Notes: a model not told the origin generated them from the letters alone. Shown: positions 44,455-56,987, counted from the stretch's first letter. The stretch: DNA of 64,000 bases from Silene conica (GCA_029255685.2 CM055312.2:27622203-27686202), one strand, 5' to 3'. Translations and numbers: made by a program.

Positions 44455-45984
44455 TCAAGAGCGAGAGCTTGAACCCGGATTCTTGGCATAAGGATTGACG
44501 TAGTTGGGTCGGGTACGGAATTCGAGTGTCTCCAACCGATCCAAACAACTCGACACATTCCTCCCTTGAGCATTGAGAGCCAATAACTCAAAGTTAAGAA
44601 TTTTCAAAGATAATGCCTTAACCGCTTCGAGTGCTTGAGATGCATCCGTCCTTAATAAACCATGATCACGAACCACAGCACCCCCTTGAGTAGCAAGAAA
44701 CGAGAGACGGTCACTCATGCTTAGCAACTCCGAGCAAACAACCGAGACCTCTGACCCAATCTTTACCAAATTTTTATCAACTTTCTCCATCCACTCTTTT
44801 ACCTCATCCTCAAATCCACGACTCCTCTTCTTACAACTACCCCCAGCCTCATCCTTTTCCTTTTTGATTTCACAGAGACCAAGTATTTTGTCCATCTTGG
44901 CTTCAAGACCCGCAAAAGATGGTGAAGGGGTCGGAGTTGGTTCGTTCTTACCAAACGCGAGATCAACCCCATCAAAACAAATTCCCATTAGTTTCAACAA
45001 ACGATCATTCATAACATCTTTTGGCTTAATTCCAAAACTATTATCATCAACCACACCCTTTTTAAGCAACAATTCGGATATCCACATTCCATATGGAATG
45101 TCAACGGTTGAGCAAAACTTCTCCTTAACAACCACATTCGAAACTTGACAAATTTTGTGACATAATAAGGAAGCTAAGTCGACTTTCTGTCCTTCCAACC
45201 AACTATACAATACCACGGCTTCGACACTAGCAAGCTTATCCCGACCACCCCGACGAGGCAACACAGTGTTCCACAAAAAATTCAAGAAGAATTTCAATTT
45301 GGGGTTAAAGGACACAGTAAGCAGAGGTGTTACCTCAGTGGCATCCGCATCAAAGTACTTCTTAATCACCATTTTTTGTTCTTTAGAAACTACGTTCCAC
45401 TCCAACTTTGGGTCAAGATTTAACCCTTCTTGATCAAGTTTGAGGATATCACAAATATCCGATTTAGTTATGACCACATCCTTTCCATTCACGACACCCA
45501 CAATTCCATTGTCACATTTGTTAACCGAAGCAAGAAACTGAACCATCTCAATAGGGAAAATTAACCCAGAAAAGCTACTAATGTACTCCCATCCCTGATA
45601 TTTTAAGAAATCTTTAAAGAAACCTAAAGATTTCGAACTTTCGACCCATGACCGTGAGTAATAACGACCCGCATGTATAGCATAAGGGAGGACACGTTCG
45701 ATCAACATACCTTCGTTTTTGGTCATTCGAACTCTTTCAAGACCCTCCCTAGTAGCTTCAATCGAATACTCGGAAAACAGAGGGCGCGGGTTTTGAGATG
45801 TAACACCCATTTCATGCATGTCGTCGGAGATGGAAGGAGATGAGCGATTGAGTTTTCGTCGTTTGCCTTTGTCAGATGGTGGTGCGGCGGTGGCTATGGG
45901 TGTTGGAGACGGTGGGGGTGACGAAGTTGGTGAAGGAGGTGAAGGCTTCTTTTGATGAGAACGGGTGGCACGAGATGGAGGCAT
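44455..45984 (-). CDS. J third ORF, env position, function unknown
   Basis: Intact 509-codon ORF (ATG at 45984) downstream of pol and before the PPT. The N-terminus is Pro/Ser/Thr-rich with a basic patch (KGKRRKLNR) that could be a nuclear signal. A globular region at about residues 60-330 includes IFPIEMVQFLASVN and GVVNGKDVVITKSDICDILKLD, resembling the 'putative plant transposon protein' domain found in plant retrotransposons (by eye). The C-terminal third is helical and charged (EDEVKEWMEKVDKNL) and may form a coiled coil. I see no signal peptide or membrane segment, so a true envelope role is doubtful. Preservation of the frame fits the youth of J. Confidence 0.8.
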   Translation of the reverse strand: MPPSRATRSHQKKPSPPSPTSSPPPSPTPIATAAPPSDKGKRRKLNRSSPSISDDMHEMGVTSQNPRPLFSEYSIEATREGLERVRMTKNEGMLIERVLPYAIHAGRYYSRSWVESSKSLGFFKDFLKYQGWEYISSFSGLIFPIEMVQFLASVNKCDNGIVGVVNGKDVVITKSDICDILKLDQEGLNLDPKLEWNVVSKEQKMVIKKYFDADATEVTPLLTVSFNPKLKFFLNFLWNTVLPRRGGRDKLASVEAVVLYSWLEGQKVDLASLLCHKICQVSNVVVKEKFCSTVDIPYGMWISELLLKKGVVDDNSFGIKPKDVMNDRLLKLMGICFDGVDLAFGKNEPTPTPSPSFAGLEAKMDKILGLCEIKKEKDEAGGSCKKRSRGFEDEVKEWMEKVDKNLVKIGSEVSVVCSELLSMSDRLSFLATQGGAVVRDHGLLRTDASQALEAVKALSLKILNFELLALNAQGRNVSSCLDRLETLEFRTRPNYVNPYAKNPGSSSRS

Positions 45985-46574
45985 GTTTGGTTGGAATGGT
46001 GGTGTGGGGTTTTGATTAGGTGGTTTTTGTGACGGAGGTTTACGGAGGTTTTATGGAGGTTTGGGTTTTTGAGGAATTTTATGGAGTTTTGGGTGATAAA
46101 ATTGAGTAAAGTTTGTGGGTGTGGTAATAATGGAGGACGGTTAAGGTAAGATGAGGGAGATGGGGTAATAATGTGGGAGTTGGGGTAAGTCAAAGTCTAG
46201 GAGTAGTAGGGGGGGCACGTGTCAGGTGAGAGTGGGGTTTGGTTTGGGTATAAACGTGGCAAAGGGGAAGCCATTATACACATTTTGTGTGTTTTAATTT
46301 TGAGGTACATCTTTTTGTTTTTATAATATTTGGATATTATTATTTTGTATATATATTGTGATATGTATGTTTGAGTTAATTTTTAATATGTGACGTAATA
46401 TAATTTTGAGATTGGTTGTGCACACATTCATATGTAAATTATATAATATAACTATAATCACAAAATTTAACATCGAATATATACATACACATGCAGCGGA
46501 GTATACGGACACAGTCATATAATCTCATCTAAACCGTAGTCAATCATTGGGTTATTTTTGCTTTTAAGATTTGA
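45985..46574 (-). mobile_element. J spacer between pol and the third ORF
   Basis: About 590 bases. The half nearest the third ORF is G-rich on the plus strand (C-rich in the RNA sense), the other half AT-rich. No coding frame is supported. It could hold the signal for a spliced or internally initiated mRNA for the third ORF; nothing decisive is visible. Confidence 0.6.
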
Positions 46575-49500
46575 TTAGGTGCCACCGATTAAACCAATTT
46601 CCAATCGCAAAGTCTCAAAGCGTTCTCTAGCCAATGGTTTAGTGAAGATATCTGCCCACTGTTTTTCCGTACTACAAAATTCCAATTTTATATTTTTCTT
46701 TTCAACATGGTCTCTTAGAAAGTGGTGTCTAATTTCAATATGTTTGGTCCTCGAGTGCTGGGCTGGGTTTTTAGATATAATTATAGCACTCGTATTATCA
46801 CATAAGATAGGCACACATCCAACATCAACACCATAATCATGTAACTGTTGCTTTAACCATAAAAGTTGAGAACATACCAGTGCGGCTGCAATATATTCTG
46901 CTTCAGCAGTTGAGAGAGCGACAAAATTTTGTTTCTTGGATCCCCAAGATATAATACAAGGACCTACAAAGGTAGCAAGTCCGGAGGTACTTTTTCTGTC
47001 TAAAGAACATCCTGCATAATCCGCATCTGAATATCCTACTAGGTTAAAGTTACAGTCCATAGGATACCATAGATATAATTTTGAGGTTCCGATTAGGTAT
47101 CTTAATATTCTTTTAACTGCAATCATATGTGATTCTTTTGGTGCAGATTGGAATCTCGCACAAACACAGACACTAAACATTATATCTGGACGACTTGCTG
47201 TAAGATAAAGAAGTGAGCCAATCATACCTCTGTAAGTTGTTTCATCTACAGACTTACCATCTTCGTCTTTGGTTAACTTCTTATCTGTGACCATTGGAGT
47301 AGGCATTGCATGAGAGGTTTCCATTCCAAATTTCTTTAGTAACTCCTTGACGTATTTTTGTTGATGAACTTTGATTCCTTCTTCAGTTTGTTGTATTTGA
47401 AGTCCAAGGAAGAATTTTAGTTCTCCCATCATACTCATCTCGAACTCAGAAGTCATCAACTCAGAGAAGTACTTGCACAACTTTTTATTAGTTGAGCCAA
47501 AAATAATATCGTCAACATAGATCTGAACAACTAGTAGATCTGAGTTTTCGCTTTTAAGAAATAGGGTTTTATCCATAGACCCTCTCTTGAATCCACTCCC
47601 CAATAGGAACTTTGATAATCTGTCGTACCATGCCCTAGGTGCTTGTTTCAGACCATATAGTGCTTTGTCCAATTTGAATACATGATCCTTGAGTTTGCTG
47701 TCAGGAAATCCAGGAGGTTGTTCAACAAATACTTCCTCTTGGAGATAGCCATTAAGAAATGCAGTCTTAACGTCCATCTGAAACAGCTTCATTCCCTTGT
47801 GTGCTGCAAATGCAATGAGTAGTCTTATTGCCTCGAGACGAGCAACAGGAGCAAAGGTTTCGTCATAATCGATCCCTTCCTGTTGGTTGTATCCTTGAAC
47901 TACTAGTCTGGCCTTGTTTCGCACAATGACTCCAGTGTCATCCAACTTGTTTCTGAATACCCATCTAGTTCCAATGACAGTTCTGTCCTTAGGTCGAGGA
48001 ACTAGATGCCAAACTTTGTTTCTTTCAAATTGTTGGAGTTCTTCTTGCATGGCGACTATCCAGTCTGGTTCTGCGAGAGCTTCCTTGATATTTGAAGGTT
48101 CAATGGTGGAGAGAAAGGAGTAGAATGAGCAAAAGTTATTTAAGCTCCTTCGAGTTTGAACTCCATCTGTCAGGCTTCCTATTACATTATCCAAAGGATG
48201 AGAGCCTTTATATCTCCAGTTCCTTGATTGATCATTTGCATTCCTTGAACTTGACTCGGGATCTTGACTTGTTCCCCCTGAATCCAAACCTGGGTTTATA
48301 GTAGGGTCAGGTATAACTCTGGCCTCTTCCCTTTGGTTTTGATTCAAAGTTACAGCTTCATTAGCTGTAACTCTGGGTTCCGAGTCATTGGTTTGAGAGT
48401 TATCTACAGTATTATCAACTGTAGTTTCATTTCTCGTACCATTTTCTCCCAAGTTGAGTTCATCATGCATTCCTTGAGGTTCTTCTTCTTCAATTTCCAT
48501 TTCAGGAGGATCTTCCCTTGATAACCTGAAATCAGGTTCGTCTAGGTTTTCCTCTATATCCTGTAATGGCTTATCGAAGGCATTATTCTCATCAAAGATA
48601 ACATGAATACTTTCCTCTATGCATAAAGTACGTTTGTTAAAAACTTTGTAGGCTTTACTATGATCTGAATATCCTATAAAGATTGCTTCATCACTTCTAG
48701 GGTCGAATTTGCTTAATCTGTTTTTACCATTGTTGTGAACAAAGCATTTACTACCAAAGCATCTTAAATGAGATATGTTTGGTTTACGACCTCGAAGAAG
48801 TTCATAAGGAGTCTTTTTAAGGATAGGTCTAATCATAGCACGGTTATGAATATAGCAAGCTGTACTAATAGCCTCAGCCCAAAAGTTTCTAGGTAGGCCA
48901 CTACAAAGAAGCATTGTTCGAGCCATGTCTTCTAGGGTTCTGTTCATTCGTTCTACGACTCCATTTTGTTGTGGGGTTCTAGGGGCCGAGAAGTTATGTC
49001 CAACACCATTGGTTTTACAGAACTCAATAAAAGCATGATTGTCGAACTCAGTTCCATGATCAGTACGGATTGTTACTAGGTTTGATTTATATTTGTTTTG
49101 GACAAGTTTCATGAGACTAACAAATTCATCGAAAGTTTCGTCTTTAGAGTGAAGAAAGATTGGCCAAACAAATCTAGAGTAATCATCAACTAGAACGAAA
49201 ACGTACCTGGAACCACCTCTGCTTCTTACCTTCATAGGGCCACATAGATCCATGTGTACTAGTTCAAGAGCTTGTTCTGTGCTTACCACTCTTTTTGGCT
49301 TAAAGGATGATCTGACGTGTTTACATCGTGCACATGTGTCACACATCTTTTCTTGATCAAATTTGATCTTTGGAAGACCTTCGACCAAGTCCCATCTTTT
49401 CAGCTTACTTAGAATAGGTGAGCTAATATGACCAAATCTTTTGTGCCATAGACATGGATCATCTAACGTAACTTTCATGCATGATAGAGAATCAGTAGGT

Positions 49501-49892
49501 ACAACATTTAAATCAATCATATAAACATTTTTTATCCTGTGACCTTCAAGTATCACTTTACTGGTGCCTTCTAAGATTATACGACATATATCTGAATGAA
49601 AAACCACTTTATTTCCTTTGTCACATAATTGTGATATACTGATGAGATTGTGTTTGAGACCATTTACAAGGTATACATCATTTATAGCATGAGAGGATGA
49701 AATACCTATCTTACCGATTCCAATGATCTTTCCCTTTTTGTTATCACCGAATGTGACTTTACCCCCGTCAAAAGGTTTTAGGGTTTGGAATAGATTTACG
49801 TCGCCTGTCATATGTCTTGAGCATCCACTGTCGAGATACCATAGGTTATTTTCCTTGGCGACAAACTGCACAAATAATTTTAAAGGCAGGAT
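46575..49892 (-). CDS. J pol: protease, integrase, RT, RNase H, intact
   Basis: Open from 49892 to a stop at 46575 (about 1,100 codons). Retropepsin [14 protein letters not shown] is at the N-terminus. GAG-pre-integrase has [12 protein letters not shown] and CDTCARCKH. The integrase triad is complete: D in [10 protein letters not shown] in [10 protein letters not shown] in [11 protein letters not shown] has [27 protein letters not shown] and an intact YVDDIIFGS. RNase H has [20 protein letters not shown] and LCDNTSAI. No stop or missing catalytic residue is seen. The frame is -1 relative to gag and overlaps its last 13 nt (49880-49892). Confidence 0.94.
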   Translation of the reverse strand: MLPLKLFVQFVAKENNLWYLDSGCSRHMTGDVNLFQTLKPFDGGKVTFGDNKKGKIIGIGKIGISSSHAINDVYLVNGLKHNLISISQLCDKGNKVVFHSDICRIILEGTSKVILEGHRIKNVYMIDLNVVPTDSLSCMKVTLDDPCLWHKRFGHISSPILSKLKRWDLVEGLPKIKFDQEKMCDTCARCKHVRSSFKPKRVVSTEQALELVHMDLCGPMKVRSRGGSRYVFVLVDDYSRFVWPIFLHSKDETFDEFVSLMKLVQNKYKSNLVTIRTDHGTEFDNHAFIEFCKTNGVGHNFSAPRTPQQNGVVERMNRTLEDMARTMLLCSGLPRNFWAEAISTACYIHNRAMIRPILKKTPYELLRGRKPNISHLRCFGSKCFVHNNGKNRLSKFDPRSDEAIFIGYSDHSKAYKVFNKRTLCIEESIHVIFDENNAFDKPLQDIEENLDEPDFRLSREDPPEMEIEEEEPQGMHDELNLGENGTRNETTVDNTVDNSQTNDSEPRVTANEAVTLNQNQREEARVIPDPTINPGLDSGGTSQDPESSSRNANDQSRNWRYKGSHPLDNVIGSLTDGVQTRRSLNNFCSFYSFLSTIEPSNIKEALAEPDWIVAMQEELQQFERNKVWHLVPRPKDRTVIGTRWVFRNKLDDTGVIVRNKARLVVQGYNQQEGIDYDETFAPVARLEAIRLLIAFAAHKGMKLFQMDVKTAFLNGYLQEEVFVEQPPGFPDSKLKDHVFKLDKALYGLKQAPRAWYDRLSKFLLGSGFKRGSMDKTLFLKSENSDLLVVQIYVDDIIFGSTNKKLCKYFSELMTSEFEMSMMGELKFFLGLQIQQTEEGIKVHQQKYVKELLKKFGMETSHAMPTPMVTDKKLTKDEDGKSVDETTYRGMIGSLLYLTASRPDIMFSVCVCARFQSAPKESHMIAVKRILRYLIGTSKLYLWYPMDCNFNLVGYSDADYAGCSLDRKSTSGLATFVGPCIISWGSKKQNFVALSTAEAEYIAAALVCSQLLWLKQQLHDYGVDVGCVPILCDNTSAIIISKNPAQHSRTKHIEIRHHFLRDHVEKKNIKLEFCSTEKQWADIFTKPLARERFETLRLEIGLIGGT

Positions 49893-52258
49893 TTAGGTAC
49901 CCAAGCATACTTGGGTCCTTTGTTGTTAGTAATTACAAATACATCTTCCTTTTTAACCCAGACTTGTCTTACATAGGTCTTTCTATATCGGTAGTGGTTG
50001 GGTTTTGATGTTCTTGTGTAGGTTTTAGTTTGGACTCTTGGTGACCATTTTTTGTGTGATGTTTGAGGAGTCTGTTTGGTTCTGTTTTTCTTTTCTTCGT
50101 AGTCAAATGTCATGTCATAGAACCATCTGTGGTCAATGTTTCTTTCCACAGTTTTGTCACCATCACTATTAAAGACAGAATTAGTGTCGCTTGGAATTCC
50201 TAAGGATTTAACAAACTTAACTCCGGTTTTAAAATCTTGTGCGTGTTTCACACAGTTTTCTCGGAGGTGTCCAGTATGGCCACAATAAGTGCATATTAAA
50301 TACTCAGGAAGGTCGGCATATTTCTTTCTTCTAAAGTCTCTATCTGTTGGACTTTGTTTACACTTTGAGTGATCCCTTCTTCCATAACATTCGTGACCTA
50401 AACCCATCTTCATGTTGGTGTCGGATTGTTCAGTTAGGAAGTTTAGAACGTTAGTGCTTCCTTCCCACTTATCGTGAACTTTCCGAGCATGAAGAAGGAG
50501 GTCTTTCAAGGAGTCTATTTCTTTCTTACATTCACTATGGTCAGTGTTGCTAGACTCTTTTAGGTTTTGAATGTCTTTATGGAAGTCAGACACAATTTTG
50601 GCATGTTCTTTCTTGATTTTAGATATACTGAATTCTAGATCCATGATTTTGCTTTCGAGAATCTCAACTTCTTCTTGATGAGTCTCATCTTCGACCATAG
50701 TCGAAGATTCTGACTTAAGCCGTTCATTAACCTTTCTTAATTCTGAAGTTATAGCTTCACTAGCTATAACTTTAGATTGAAGCTCTTTAATGTTGAGTTT
50801 TAGTTTTGAGGTTATAGCTTCATTAGCTATAACTTTTGACTCAAGAACCTTTTTCTCAGACATAACTGTTTCCAACTTAGCATTTACTTCAATGCTTATT
50901 TTGGATTTCAGTTTCTTAGCTTTGGCTTTCAGAAGTTGATTTTCCTCAGCAATATCGAGGATCTGCTCTTTCAAGTCATCTAACTCAAGATTTTGTTCAT
51001 GACATTGGTCTAGGGTTTTCTCAAAATATTTAATTAGCATAGCCTTAGATAAGTTTTTAACTTGACTTTTGAGTTGAAGAAAATTTACCTCTTCGTCGTC
51101 GTCGTCTGAGTCTGATTCTCCAAGGAGACACATATTTGATGCGTCATCTTCATCATTGTCGCTTGAGATTAGATCTAGGCTGACGTTGCTTAGGCATAGG
51201 TTTGCTACCTCTTCTTCTTCAGAGTCCTCGTCATCTTCAGATTCTAATTCTCCCCAGCATGACGCAAGCATTACTTTCTTAAACTCGGTTTTGGTCTTTT
51301 CTCTTTTTGACTTGTCTTTGATTTTGTCCCAACTTGGACAATCTTTGATCATGTGGTCTTGTTGTCCACACTTGAAACATCCTCTTTTGAAGAATGTTTG
51401 TTTGGAGTCAGTTTTCTTTTTGTCGAACGTTTTGTTGTTAGAGTTTTTGTATCTACCTTTGAAAACTGCTTTCTTAAATCGTCTAGCGAATAGAACTGTT
51501 TCATCCTCAAGTTCTTCTTCGCTTACTTCGCTTGTGGAGGCTTGTAAAGCGACTCCCTTTCCTTTGGGATCATCATCGTTTTTATTTAGTATGATCTCGT
51601 GAGCCATTAAGGATCCAATCAATTCTTGGTAAGTGATTTTAGATAAATCACGTGCTTCCTCTATGGCCGTGACCTTAGGTTGCCACTTTTTGGTGAGACT
51701 CCTAAGAATCTTACGAATGATATCCTCAGAATCGATCTTTTTGCCAAGGTTTCGCAGTTCATTAATAATACAAGAAAATCGTGCAGACATGCTATCAATA
51801 GATTCATTCTTTTCCATATTGAAAAGTTCATATCTTTGAACGAGCAAGTCTATACGATGTTTCCTGACTGCGGATGTTCCTTCATAAGCAAGTTCGAGAC
51901 TATCCCATATTTCCTTAGCGGAACTACAGGATGAGAATCTATCGAATTCTGAGGTTATCATACCGTTCTGTAGGAGGCTCATGGCTTTAGAGTTTTTCTC
52001 TGCAATTTTGTAGTCACTTTCCACATAATCGCTTTCCATCTTTTCATAGGTTGTTCCATTGGCGGCGGCGACCAAGATCTTCTTGGGTCCAGTTTGGATG
52101 ATCTTCCAACATTCCCAATCACAACCCTTGATGTAATGAGTCATCATATTTTTCCATAAACTATAGTTTTTGCCATCGAAGATAGGGCACTTGAGATGCT
52201 TGGAATCCATTGATGAAAGAGTATATAATATAGAATCAATAGAAGGATCAAAACTCAC
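49880..52258 (-). CDS. J gag, 792 codons, with two CCHC knuckles
   Basis: The ATG at 52258 lies about 20 nt after the primer site. The N-terminal UBN2-type gag region ([46 protein letters not shown]) is followed by a CCHC knuckle [14 protein letters not shown] (residue about 293). Next come acidic Asp/Glu/Ser tracts and a long Lys/Glu-rich predicted coiled coil (about residues 395-600). A second knuckle [14 protein letters not shown] lies at residue about 655. It ends WVPKSCL with a TAA at 49880-49882. A long gag with a second knuckle is usual for SIRE-like elements. Confidence 0.94.
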   Translation of the reverse strand: MSFDPSIDSILYTLSSMDSKHLKCPIFDGKNYSLWKNMMTHYIKGCDWECWKIIQTGPKKILVAAANGTTYEKMESDYVESDYKIAEKNSKAMSLLQNGMITSEFDRFSSCSSAKEIWDSLELAYEGTSAVRKHRIDLLVQRYELFNMEKNESIDSMSARFSCIINELRNLGKKIDSEDIIRKILRSLTKKWQPKVTAIEEARDLSKITYQELIGSLMAHEIILNKNDDDPKGKGVALQASTSEVSEEELEDETVLFARRFKKAVFKGRYKNSNNKTFDKKKTDSKQTFFKRGCFKCGQQDHMIKDCPSWDKIKDKSKREKTKTEFKKVMLASCWGELESEDDEDSEEEEVANLCLSNVSLDLISSDNDEDDASNMCLLGESDSDDDDEEVNFLQLKSQVKNLSKAMLIKYFEKTLDQCHEQNLELDDLKEQILDIAEENQLLKAKAKKLKSKISIEVNAKLETVMSEKKVLESKVIANEAITSKLKLNIKELQSKVIASEAITSELRKVNERLKSESSTMVEDETHQEEVEILESKIMDLEFSISKIKKEHAKIVSDFHKDIQNLKESSNTDHSECKKEIDSLKDLLLHARKVHDKWEGSTNVLNFLTEQSDTNMKMGLGHECYGRRDHSKCKQSPTDRDFRRKKYADLPEYLICTYCGHTGHLRENCVKHAQDFKTGVKFVKSLGIPSDTNSVFNSDGDKTVERNIDHRWFYDMTFDYEEKKNRTKQTPQTSHKKWSPRVQTKTYTRTSKPNHYRYRKTYVRQVWVKKEDVFVITNNKGPKYAWVPKSCL

Positions 52259-52279
52259 GCGGCTAGGCGATCAAGAGCA

Positions 52280-52297
52280 CGAGGCTCTGATACCAAT
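52280..52297 (-). promoter_or_regulatory. Primer binding site of J
   Basis: The minus strand reads AATTGGTATCAGAGCCTC directly after the LTR end ...AGACTCTTCA. Confidence 0.93.
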
Positions 52298-53781
52298 TGA
52301 AGAGTCTATTGATATAATATACTCAAGAAGGGGGGGGGGTTGAATTGAGTATGCCTTCTTTTTAAATCTTCTTTGATGCGTGTATGGTTGTATGATGATC
52401 TTTGAGTAGAGCAAATAATAAAGAGAGACACAATATTTTTGAAGTGGTTCAGTCTCACACTCTGAGACCTACGTCCACTATTCTCGATTAATAAAATTAG
52501 TACCAACTCTGGATTACAATTTTATCAACCCTACTCGTGCGACTTTGATGTTAGTCACAACTCAATCTAGATACCGTTAAATATCTAGCTACGACAAATA
52601 CCGTTAAATATTTGTCTTACAACGAGTACTGCTAAATACTCAATCTATCTTACGTAAATAAGATAAAGTCTTCAATGTTTTCTTGGTGTCACAATCTTGA
52701 ATGAATAAGATCAATGCTTGAGCACTTGAATCTTGAATCGGATTTGACAATGAAAAGCTCGAACTTGAAGAATATGAACGGCGGTTTTTCTCTCTTGATT
52801 TGCGTGTATATGTGTGTGTATTTCGTTGGTTTTAATGTATCATAGGTAGTCTATTTATATAGAATATGTATCTAGGTAATTCAAACCCTAGATGATTTAG
52901 GAATATTACTTAAACTAGAATACTAGTCTTTTAGTAATACTACCTTAAATCTAATCTTAATACATTTAGGAAAGATTTAATAATATACTATATGTATTAT
53001 ATAAGGAATTAATTTCCTAATTCATATTTAGGAAAGATCTTTATATAATAAATAATTAGTATCCTTATTAAATCAACTTCCTAAATCATGTCAAAAATAA
53101 TAAAATATATTACCATAATATAATCTTAGTTTATTTAGGACATTAAATAAATACATAATATTTATTTAAGTAAGTCCTACACGATTTATGGTAATGTGAC
53201 ATATCACACAATTTCCAAAATCGAAACAAACTAAATCTTAGATTATATATTTTGACAATTAAAATCATATAAAAAATCTTTAGTTTATTTTAGTAATAAA
53301 TAATTATCTCATAAGACAATTATTTATTTCTTATTTAACTAAAAGATATTTTATATAATCCTATTAAGATTAACAATTTTATATTTAAATAGAATACCAT
53401 TTAAACACTAATACCTATACGACACAAATTAGGAAACAATTGTTCCAACTAAAACACACATAAGTCTTGATCATTTCTTCATGATATAGAGTTATAGCTA
53501 CTGGCTATAACTAGAACCAAACTTGTACTAAAGCTATAGTTGATAAATATAACTTTAGTTCATTATGCGCGCTTGTGATCTTCTATCAATCTTCGACTTA
53601 GTCAATTTGTTGACTAATATGCTTGAATCGTTTGTACTTGATTGATTAGATCTTGTTACTAAATTTCTGTACACTTAGCACACGATTATACATACGAGTA
53701 TATAATATATAAATAACTTAGACTTGTCATTATCAAAACATAAACATATATACTATATATATTTGAATATATGGTTCAACA
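52298..53781 (-). repeat. 5' LTR of J, with promoter
   Basis: On the minus strand it starts TGTTGAACC at 53781, with TATA-like CTATATAAATAG at about 52851-52862. It is nearly identical to 42248-43731. Confidence 0.93.
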
Positions 53782-53909
53782 TTTTCCATGTTTATTCCCG
53801 TTTTTATCGTTGTTTTAGTAATCATGCGTAGCTAAATACATATGTTAGGATGTAGGGGATGAATATGCATAGGTAGCGTGAATTCCGAGACCAACATGTA
53901 GCAGAGCCG

Positions 53910-53986
53910 TGGTCGGCCGACTCAATTAAAGGGTCGGTCGACCGAGGCGGTGGTCGGCCGACTGGAATAGCCGGTCGGTCGACCCA
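53910..53986. repeat. GGTCGGCCGAC modules in I (second set)
   Basis: Alternating GGTCGGCCGACT and GGTCGGTCGACC units (two pairs) in the downstream part of the I LTR after J. The TCGA/GGCC cores stand out in AT-rich DNA. Confidence 0.85.
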
Positions 53987-54571
53987 CTCGCGTCTGTATT
54001 CTGTTTCGTCTTTCTTTGTTGACTATAATACCCTACAATGAGACTGAAAGGAGACTTGTAGGAGATTAGTAATGACCTACCCAAGATTGAGAGATACGGG
54101 AAGGGCATTGATTTACACCTTAAGACGGCTAGGTTACTCAAGACTGACCTAGAATTTAGGAATCACCCTTATTGTTTACACCCAATATTGTGAGACCTAG
54201 GAACTAATAGCATAGGCTGAAAGGAGCTATTAGGTACCATAGACCGAAAGGATATGTTACACCCCTTACGCGACTGCAATACATGTTGACCTTAGGATTT
54301 ATATTACCTTAGCTATTTATTACCCAAACATCCTAGCATCCCTTTTTATATAGTTTTAATTTCATCTTTTACTTCTTCTTTTATTTTAATCTTTGCTTAG
54401 ACTTAGTAATCAACCAATCAAACCCCCAAATTTGTTACCTTTAACATTAAACATCAAACAATAAACATTCCCCACCTCCTTGTGGTTCGACCCTGACTTT
54501 CACTATCTATAGTTAAAGTTTAGGAATTATAAATTTTATCTTAGATACCCTCAACGACGGGCATCACTCAT

Positions 54572-56971
54572 ACCCCAACAAGCATAGACTGTATGTCCCT
54601 AAACAAGGTAAAACACCAGACAAGGATCTTAGACGAGAATCCATCGTACTTCCATACCTCTAAACAAAAATCCGTTATACTCATATCGACAACCAAAGAT
54701 ATGAACGTGACACTCTCGGAACTATACTTACTCTCATACATAGGATTATGAGATAATCATTCAAAACAGCTAAACCCAAAAGCATAAACACGGTATTCTT
54801 CAAACCGTAAACTATTCCCAAACGTAGGACTACGAGTTAAACATCCAAGGCATTTAGTCTCAACTATTCAAATTTCATCGACCCAAATCACGGAAACATA
54901 TCTTTATCCTTGATTATCATACTTCATTACCGTAAAGTGATCATCCCAAAGAAAGTCTCATAAGAGTAACAACTTTCACCCAAACGGTCTCTAGGTAACC
55001 ATCAACACCCTCATAGATAACACCAAAATTATCAACCTCACGGTTGATAGTAGTCCACAAGAAGCACTCATACCTTAAAACCTTTAACTTCAAACCATCA
55101 AGATGGCACACTACCTAATATTACCCAAACGTCACCAAACGCTAATTCTCTCAACTATGTCCGATAAAACTAGACCAAGGATCCTATAAGCATATATCAC
55201 TATTCGAGAAACGAAGTCACCCTTACAACTAGTCCAAGAAGAAAAAGAACAAGGATCACAACGGTTAAAGATATGATACAAACTTCAGGAACAAACTCGA
55301 TAAAGAAACTTGAGAGAGAGAGAGAGAGAGATACATAAGATGACGGACTAAGAGACTCCAGGCTATGGACTCCAACAATAGTGAAACCATGAGGAGAAGA
55401 ATGACCATTAGAGGTAAAAAGATATATGACTTAATAAAGGTCAAGTAAGTTTTGTTACGAAAGCATAACTTGACATAATTAGCGTGGAAGAAGAAAGAAG
55501 AAGAGAAGCGTTGAGGAAAGTTATGATTTGAACTGACACAATTCCCAAGGCTCAGGGTCCTCAAAATACTCACAAAGTTCTCATCTCCTATTTCCCAATT
55601 CAAGCACACAAAACTAGCACTTTCCAAGAAGAATTTTCCCATATGGTTTACCATACTATAAGTCCTTTCAAAGATAAGGGTGTACGATTATCCAAGACTA
55701 TTCCATAAAGTTTCAGATATCTCTATGTTTTAAATTCCTCAAACGACATTTCTGTAATACTTCAGGATAAACCATTTATGTACCATTGCTACTTTACAAT
55801 CTTTATACTCCATAGGTTATCAACTCTTTAATTCCTTCAATTCCCAAAACTTTCATTACTCATTGGGTTACTCTATTATAATCCCATACAAGGCCGTAAA
55901 TCCTTATAATTCATTAATACCTCAAAACGTGAACCCTAAGATCCACTATTGACGTCCTCACACCTCTATATACGAAGCCAAACGTCCTTTAAACATCACA
56001 ACCTCAAAATCTCACAAATCCACAAGTTTCACCTCACTATATCAATTAGACATCCAAAGACATTATTGTTAGGTTGCTCCTCTAAGGTTACACCACTAAT
56101 TCCGTTCGAACAACCTAAAGCATAAACTTTAATCAATTCTCCCAAGATTACCTCATAAATTCTTTCAATACTCATCCATCACTATAAACGATTCTTATTC
56201 TTAAACATAACATCCCAAGTATATTTTCCAAATTCTTTTATGACTTCTAACACCTCATTCATACTCTTAGAGCAACACATTTCAATCCACCAGTTCTAAA
56301 TCTCAATTATGATTCCTAAAGTTAATTAAAATCCACCAAATATCGCATATACAATTCAATATTTTAAACCAAGAATTCCACCAATCATTTCCACTCACTA
56401 TGTGGGGTCAACAACTACGCATAAGGATCACCAAGACATGTCTTACTACACTCCCTAAACGTTTTTAGTAACATTACTTTTCAAGATAAGGGCTCGGGGT
56501 TATCCTCGAACAAAATCCTCAAAATCCAACTAAGCTAGGCTACCTACAAAGTGCCATCGGAAAGGCAAGTAACAAGGATAAGGTTAAGTCGGGAAGTCAC
56601 GGAAGTAGCTTCAGAGTTAAGATAGAACAGAGTTCAGGAAGGGAGAATACGCATCAAGAAATAATGAAGAAGGTGATGCATGATGAACAAGGAGTATCTT
56701 CGGGGACATTGAAGCATCCTTCAAGATAGCACGGATCTTCCATCTTCGGTAATAGACAACAATCTTGATCGTCATCCAGGTAAAATCATGGTTCACCAAT
56801 CCTTGAGCATAAAAATAAAATATTTGACAATTAACAAACATGTTAGACCTAACAAGGAGCAATCACATTACAGACTACCACTTGGTCCTTAAGTCTACCC
56901 ATCTCTCATTCATTATTTTAGGTCAAGTTCAAATTTTAGTTGGGGTACACGTGTGTGCATCGGGAGCATTA
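54572..56971 (-). mobile_element. C interior, 5' portion, non-coding
   Basis: About 2.4 kb between the I insertion and the C primer site. The longest frame (55265-55654, minus, 129 codons) has no recognised domain. A (GA)n microsatellite lies at 55312-55330. I find no gag motif, which supports a non-autonomous element. Confidence 0.75.
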
Positions 56972-56987
56972 CTGCTCTGATACCAAC
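56972..56987 (-). promoter_or_regulatory. Primer binding site of C
   Basis: The minus strand reads GTTGGTATCAGAGCAG next to the LTR end ...CGGGGTGTCACA, a perfect initiator-Met core. Confidence 0.92.

Larger units (their letters stand above)
42248..53781 (-). mobile_element. Element J: large SIRE-like Ty1/copia with an extra ORF, 11.5 kb, nearly intact
   Basis: Identical-length LTRs (42248-43731 and 52298-53781, 1,484 bp) differ by about six substitutions and a few indels by eye. TSD ttttc lies at 42243-42247 and 53782-53786. The primer site, PPT, full-length gag (792 codons), full-length pol (about 1,100 codons) and a 509-codon ORF in env position are all present. Length, two zinc knuckles in gag and a third ORF suit the SIRE/Maximus group. 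It is the last insertion in its lineage of the nest and could be active or very recently so. Confidence 0.94.
41480..54566 (+). mobile_element. I: solo LTR of an Athila/Tat-like family, interrupted by J
   Basis: TGATGCGTGTCTATTTTATG at 41480 to CGACGGGCATCA at 54566, flanked by TSD ctcat (41475-41479 and 54567-54571). Without J it is about 1.55 kb. The LTR of K (61735-63273, 1,539 bp) is the same family in minus orientation. No internal region remains. A TATA box CTATATAAAC lies at 41957-41966. Confidence 0.9.

Noticed and set aside
44717-45148. Plus-strand 143-codon ORF
   Set aside because: Antisense shadow of the third ORF of J.
51156-51602. Plus-strand 148-codon Ser/Leu-rich ORF
   Set aside because: Antisense to the gag of J, over the zinc-knuckle and acidic region.
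54572-56971. A host gene in the interior of C
   Set aside because: No long frame, domain or plausible exon chain on either strand. The region is bounded by the PBS of C and the TSD of I.
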